Shown here: one piece after another, positions 60,494 to 64,000 of the stretch
Layout: every line of letters starts with the position of its first letter
How positions within the stretch are numbered: position 1 is the first letter of the stretch
Assembly (NCBI RefSeq): GCF_000802155.2
Contig: NZ_JQGJ02000020.1
Location: 1 to 64,000, forward strand
Reading direction: 5' to 3'
DNA from: Pseudomonas frederiksbergensis
GTDB taxonomy: Bacteria; Pseudomonadota; Gammaproteobacteria; Pseudomonadales; Pseudomonadaceae
DNA: 64,000 bases
The notes under the pieces: model-generated
The model's input: only the letters and a program-made list of their open reading frames with translations
Databases searched by the model: none
What the model was told of the DNA's origin: nothing
Translations under genes and position numbers: made by a program

Positions 60494-61669
60494 TCAGAAG
60501 CGGCACACCGCCGCCGCCCCGGTGTCGGTTGGCATGACATGCTCAGGCGGCACCACGACGACTTCGCCGCCTTGGCGTGTCACTGCCAGGATCAGTTCGT
60601 CCAGCACATCCGGCGCCTGTTCATCGCCGGACTCGTCGATGATCAACCGGCCTTTTTCCGGGTCTAGCTGGCCAGGCACCTGCCGTTCCGCCTCCACCAG
60701 CAACATCGCGACGCGGCCTTCCCAGGCGGCCTTGGCGATCTCGGCCAGTTTGTCCAGCGCACGCCCTTGCCCGACCGCGACGCCATAGCGGTTCAGGCTG
60801 TCGACCACCTGATCGGCGTGGCTGTGGGCCATGAGCTTGGCGCATTGGAGGCGCAACTCTTCGACACTCAGCCTCGAAGGATCGCCCTCGATACCCTGCG
60901 CCAGCAGGTGCTGGTTATGACAGACGGCACGGAACACCGCCTGATTCTCCGGCAGCGCCACCAAAATCATCGGCAGGCCTGAAGGTTGCGAATGGTATTG
61001 CAGGATGGCTTTGTCCACGGCACGGAAAAACCGCTCGCGATCCAGGTTGATTTCGTCCTGCTTACCGCCGCCAGCCGACTCGTGCATCATCGCATCGCCC
61101 CGTTCGCCGCTGCGGCTGAAACCATTGGGGAAGCCCTGTTGGTCACCCGGCGTCAGCTCATCGCCCAAGGCCTCGTTCTGGTTGCGCGGGACCTGCTCGG
61201 CCAGCTCGATTTTCTCCAACTGCTCCGAGGAGCCTTCATAAAGCCAGACTTCATTGCGCGTCAGGCACAACGCTTGATAACGCTCGGTGGACTGGACCAG
61301 GCGCAACAACGGCTTGAGATAAGGATGGCTGTTGGCGAACGCACATTCCGGCAAGCGCTGGCTCACCGAGATGACTTTGAAATAGTCGCGGGCACCGAAC
61401 ACCGCGATGCCGTCGCGATTGGAATTCCAGATTCCCTGGTCCTCCACCAGTGCCAGGAACGGCGCGAGCAACGGCGCACAATCCATGCCTGGGTGCTGTT
61501 GTTCCAGTTGGGTCTGCAGGTCGCGCACCAGGTTTTTATAGCGGATCGGGTCCTGGCTGCGCTCGGGGAATGTCCGGTGGGTGGGCATGTACAACGAAAG
61601 GCTCGGCTGTTCGTCGAACGCCAGGAGTTCGGCCAGCACCTGCCGGCTGAAGGGTTGATGAGCGGTCAT
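60494..61669 (-). CDS. BaeRF3-type release-factor-like protein
   Basis: 391 residues. The sequence resembles the bacterial archaeo-eukaryotic release factor families (baeRF3), with an N-terminal domain (LSLYMPTHRTFPERSQDPIR), a central region (GIAVFGARDYFKVISVSQRL, then HESAGGGKQDEINLDRERFF) and a C-terminal nuclease/RNA-binding-like part (ESGDEQAPDVLDELILAVTR). The Gly-rich loop AGGGKQDE is in the general place of a GGQ loop, which would be how such a protein acts on peptidyl-tRNA, but this is inference. Ribosome rescue or hibernation is likely. Gap of 11 bases to the upstream HPF-like gene. Confidence 0.78.
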   Translation of the reverse strand: MTAHQPFSRQVLAELLAFDEQPSLSLYMPTHRTFPERSQDPIRYKNLVRDLQTQLEQQHPGMDCAPLLAPFLALVEDQGIWNSNRDGIAVFGARDYFKVISVSQRLPECAFANSHPYLKPLLRLVQSTERYQALCLTRNEVWLYEGSSEQLEKIELAEQVPRNQNEALGDELTPGDQQGFPNGFSRSGERGDAMMHESAGGGKQDEINLDRERFFRAVDKAILQYHSQPSGLPMILVALPENQAVFRAVCHNQHLLAQGIEGDPSRLSVEELRLQCAKLMAHSHADQVVDSLNRYGVAVGQGRALDKLAEIAKAAWEGRVAMLLVEAERQVPGQLDPEKGRLIIDESGDEQAPDVLDELILAVTRQGGEVVVVPPEHVMPTDTGAAAVCRF

Positions 61670-61680
61670 GATCGTCTCCT

Positions 61681-62103
61681 TTATTCTTTGCCACGAGCCT
61701 CTTGGTTTTCGAGGAAGTCCTCCTCCAGCATGGCGTCCACCATTTGCGACGGCGCCTCATCGACCGGCGCGGTCACGCGGCCCATCGATTCGACGGCGGG
61801 GTTGAGCTTGCCGATCTGATGATCGAGAGCGTGCAGCATTTTCTCGGCAGCGCCCTCCACCGCCAGCTCCAGGCTCGGGGCCTTGTGGCTGACAGACATT
61901 GACGAAAGGCCCTGCAAACGTGCCTCGATCTGGCAGCGCTTGTCGGCGTCACCGCCCTTCTGGGCATTTTCATCGCTGACGTGAATTTCGACGCGAGACA
62001 GGTGGTCTTCGAAACGCTGCAACGCGTCCACCACCGTACTGCCGACCCATTCCTGCAGACGAGCACTGCCTTCGATATGGTTGCTGTTGACTTGAACTTG
62101 CAT
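61681..62103 (-). CDS. HPF/RaiA-like ribosome-associated protein
   Basis: 140 residues. The N-terminal half has the RaiA/HPF beta-alpha fold (HVSDENAQKGGDADKRCQIE, then ARLQGLSSMSVSHKAPSLEL) that binds between ribosomal subunits, while the C-terminal 40 residues are a separate acidic helix (DEAPSQMVDAMLEEDFLENQ) unlike long HPF. It may dimerise or inactivate ribosomes in stress. It precedes the baeRF3 gene by 11 bases on the same strand, so the two probably form one operon. Confidence 0.82.
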   Translation of the reverse strand: MQVQVNSNHIEGSARLQEWVGSTVVDALQRFEDHLSRVEIHVSDENAQKGGDADKRCQIEARLQGLSSMSVSHKAPSLELAVEGAAEKMLHALDHQIGKLNPAVESMGRVTAPVDEAPSQMVDAMLEEDFLENQEARGKE

Positions 62104-62217
62104 GATCGACTCCTTTGCAAAAGACGGCTGGCGCCGCCTGTTGTAGGTAGAAGAAGATCAAACGGGCGAAGTTCCCGGCGCGGGATGACCGGAGCCTGGA
62201 CGGCTGGTAATGACTGC

Positions 62218-62300
62218 TGTGGGAGCCTGCTCGCGAATGCGGTGCAACAGTTCGTGCATCATCGACTGTAACGCCACTTTCGCGAGCAGGCTTGCTCCCA
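62218..62300. repeat. Paired REP elements (REPIN-like)
   Basis: TGTGGGAGCCTGCTCGCGAA and an inverted TTTCGCGAGCAGGCTTGCTC copy about 35 bases apart, between the HPF-like and AhpD-like genes. Confidence 0.75.
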
Positions 62301-62319
62301 TACGGTGTTGCCTGATCTC

Positions 62320-62760
62320 TCAAGCCTCCGGCATTTTCCGGAAGCCCACCGCCAAGCGATTCCAACCGTTGATGGCATTGATCGCCACGGTCAGGTCGAC
62401 CATTTCCTTGGGCGTGAAGTGCTCGTTCAGCAACTCGTAATCGGCGTCGGGCGCATGGGTCTCGCTCAGGCGCGTCAGGGCTTCGGTCCAGGCCAGCGCG
62501 GCGCGCTCACGGCCGGTAAAAAAAGGCGTCTCGCGCCAGGCGGTCACGGCGTAAAGGCGTCGCTCGGTCTCGCCGTCCTTGCGCGCGTCTGCGGTGTGCA
62601 TGTCGATGCAGAACGCACAGCCATTGATTTGCGAAGCACGCAACTTGACCAGCTCGATCAGGGATTTTTCCAGGCCCAGTTTCGAGACCGCGTTCTCCAG
62701 GCCCAGCATGGCTTTGTAGGCGTCAGGGGAAGCGGCATAAAAATCGATACGCGGTTGCAT
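62320..62760 (-). CDS. Carboxymuconolactone decarboxylase/AhpD-like protein
   Basis: 146 residues with the AhpD-type CxxC motif in QINGCAFCIDMHTADARKDG, preceded by the helix LIELVKLRASQING. This is the AhpD-like peroxidase-related group (carboxymuconolactone decarboxylase fold). It may act in peroxide or thiol defence. It is transcribed alone, with GGAG before its ATG (62760). Confidence 0.9.
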   Translation of the reverse strand: MQPRIDFYAASPDAYKAMLGLENAVSKLGLEKSLIELVKLRASQINGCAFCIDMHTADARKDGETERRLYAVTAWRETPFFTGRERAALAWTEALTRLSETHAPDADYELLNEHFTPKEMVDLTVAINAINGWNRLAVGFRKMPEA

Positions 62761-62880
62761 GATGAACTCCTGAACAATGGGTGTGGCGCTACGTTAGCCC
62801 TGCGCTGGCGCCGGGCAAATAGCCAATTGTTGGGAAGTTCGGGTGGCCAATGGAAGGCCGGGGCCTGCGGCGGAAAAGCC

Positions 62881-64000
62881 TCAGGCCCGGCTGCGCAGCC
62901 ATTGCAAAAAGCGCTTCTTGGCGACCGGCTTGGGCAGTTCGCGGGTCAGGTTCTGGGCCAGGTGGATGCGCACGTCCAGCAGGTTTTTCATGGCCTCGCC
63001 GATGTCGCGACGAGCCTCGAGGCAAGGCTTGAGGTAGCTGTTCTCGATGCGATACAGCGTGCAGAAAGTCTTCGCGGTAAAATTCGCCAACGCCGCTTGT
63101 TCGGCGACGATCCCCGCTTCGCCGATCACCTCCCCCGGCCCCATGCGCCCGCCTTCGATGGGTTGGCCGTTACGCAGAAGACTCACGCTCACCACGCCGG
63201 ATTCAATGATGAACAGATGGTCGCTGACCTCCCCGGCCGCCAGGATCACGTCGCCGGCGCGGAACGTCTGCAGCGTCATGTTCTGGCTGAAGGTGTCTTT
63301 TTCGTCCGGGCGCAGCGTGGAAAAAATGCTCGAACTTTCCAGCAACGCCCGAGGACGCGACACCGCCATCGCCGCCGCGCTTTCGCCGCTGGACAGCAAG
63401 CTCACGCCCGATGCGTGCAAATGCCGGAACGCCAGGTCGAAGAGTTGATTGCGCACCTCGCGCTTCTGCCCCATCGAGGCCACGAATCCGCTGATCTCAT
63501 ATTCAGCCCCGGCGCTGCCAGTGGTTTTGAGCGTGACGCTGGGGGCCGGGCTGGCGAGCAACGCACGGCAGCCGATCATCGCCCGCTCCAGTGCTTCGAT
63601 CACCTTCTGCGGTCGCGCATGGGGGCTGACTTGGACGCTGATGGACAGGCCATGCATGTCGCTGGGTCGGCTGAAATTGACGATCTTGGCTTTCGCCGCC
63701 AACGAATTGGGGATTACCGCCATGCTGCCCTGGGAGGTCTGCAGTCGCGTGGCCCGCCAGTCGATGTCGGTGACCCGGCCTTCGGTGCCATCGATGGAAA
63801 TCCAGTCATCGACTTGGTACGGCTTGGTGGTGTTGAGCACGATGCCGGAAAACACATCACTGAGGGTGCTCTGCAAGGCCAGGCCGACGATGATCGCCAT
63901 CGCGCCGGAGGTTGCCAGCACGCCCTTGACTGGCAGGTCCAACACATACGCCAATGCCGCGATGACCGCGACCAGGAAGATCACCGCGCCCAGCAGATCC
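62881..64000 (-). CDS. MscS-type mechanosensitive channel with cyclic nucleotide-binding domain (partial)
   Basis: The C-terminal part of the gene, running from the right edge to the stop at 62881. The frame is open to 64000 (codons D-L-L-G-A-V precede the first track start), so the start lies outside. It has the pore helix of MscS (AMAIIVGLALQSTLSDVFSG), the beta domain (VDDWISIDGTEGRVTDIDWR), and a C-terminal cyclic nucleotide-binding domain (GDVILAAGEVSDHLFIIESG, then MGPGEVIGEAGIVAEQAALA). A channel that opens to membrane tension and is gated by cAMP or another nucleotide is the likely role. Confidence 0.88.
   Translation of the reverse strand, partial: DLLGAVIFLVAVIAALAYVLDLPVKGVLATSGAMAIIVGLALQSTLSDVFSGIVLNTTKPYQVDDWISIDGTEGRVTDIDWRATRLQTSQGSMAVIPNSLAAKAKIVNFSRPSDMHGLSISVQVSPHARPQKVIEALERAMIGCRALLASPAPSVTLKTTGSAGAEYEISGFVASMGQKREVRNQLFDLAFRHLHASGVSLLSSGESAAAMAVSRPRALLESSSIFSTLRPDEKDTFSQNMTLQTFRAGDVILAAGEVSDHLFIIESGVVSVSLLRNGQPIEGGRMGPGEVIGEAGIVAEQAALANFTAKTFCTLYRIENSYLKPCLEARRDIGEAMKNLLDVRIHLAQNLTRELPKPVAKKRFLQWLRSRA

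Overview
The window is a stretch of a Pseudomonas chromosome, most likely of the P. fluorescens group. The main evidence is the gene order leuC-leuD-methyltransferase-leuB-asd-usg-fimV-truA-trpF-accD-folC-SPOR-cvpA-purF-metZ, which is the arrangement known from Pseudomonas, together with gltX-uvrB-aromatic aminotransferase, high GC, and many Pseudomonas-type REP palindromes between genes. No species call is possible from sequence reading alone.

Layout. 1-3554 is the int-proximal end of an integrated element: small phage-type genes, a probable excisionase and a tyrosine integrase, ending at a tRNA-Val(GAC) gene whose 3' half is the presumed attachment site. 3814-5097 is a PuuB-type amine oxidase, followed by a tRNA cluster (Asp, Asp, Val). 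5767-24044 is a long minus-strand block of housekeeping metabolism: an SDR enzyme, methionine (metZ), purine (purF), fatty acid (accD), folate (folC), tryptophan (trpF), lysine/threonine (asd) and leucine (leuBDC) synthesis, tRNA modification (truA) and the polar organiser FimV. A LysR regulator faces leuC. 25160-31566 holds a five-PAS GGDEF/EAL protein, a heat-shock gene with a sigma-32-like promoter and a ROSE-like RNA thermometer, a dihydrouridine synthase, a thioesterase and a hydrolase. 32307-32821 has a tandemly duplicated tRNA-Glu/tRNA-Ala pair, then gltX, uvrB and an aromatic aminotransferase.

38383-48991 carries tRNA-Asn, two tiny conserved-looking proteins, an AI-2E family permease, the tRNA hydroxylation protein TrhP, a chemoreceptor, a YuiF-type antiporter, an operon of two PepSY proteins plus a two-component system, and a patatin-like lipase. 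Between the lipase and queD lies a 698-bp insertion-like unit bounded by identical 40-bp direct repeats. It carries a decayed Phd/RelE toxin-antitoxin pair: the antitoxin is frameshifted in an A7 tract and the toxin has an in-frame TAA. After queD come an Asp-nucleophile hydrolase, codB-codA (cytosine uptake and deamination), a DapF-fold protein that has lost both catalytic cysteines, a divergent MFS exporter, an iron-citrate type fecI-fecR-fecA signalling unit, a baeRF3/HPF-like two-gene stress operon, an AhpD-like protein, and the C-terminal part of a cyclic-nucleotide-gated MscS-type channel that runs off the right edge.

The most interesting points are the direct-repeat-bounded broken toxin-antitoxin unit, the cysteine-less DapF homologue, the baeRF3-HPF gene pair, the tRNA-Val with an acceptor-stem A-C mismatch at the integration site, a thioesterase whose C-terminus has run into a REP element, and a perfect 22-bp palindrome upstream of fecI. 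Functions are assigned by recognising families and motifs; no database search was run.
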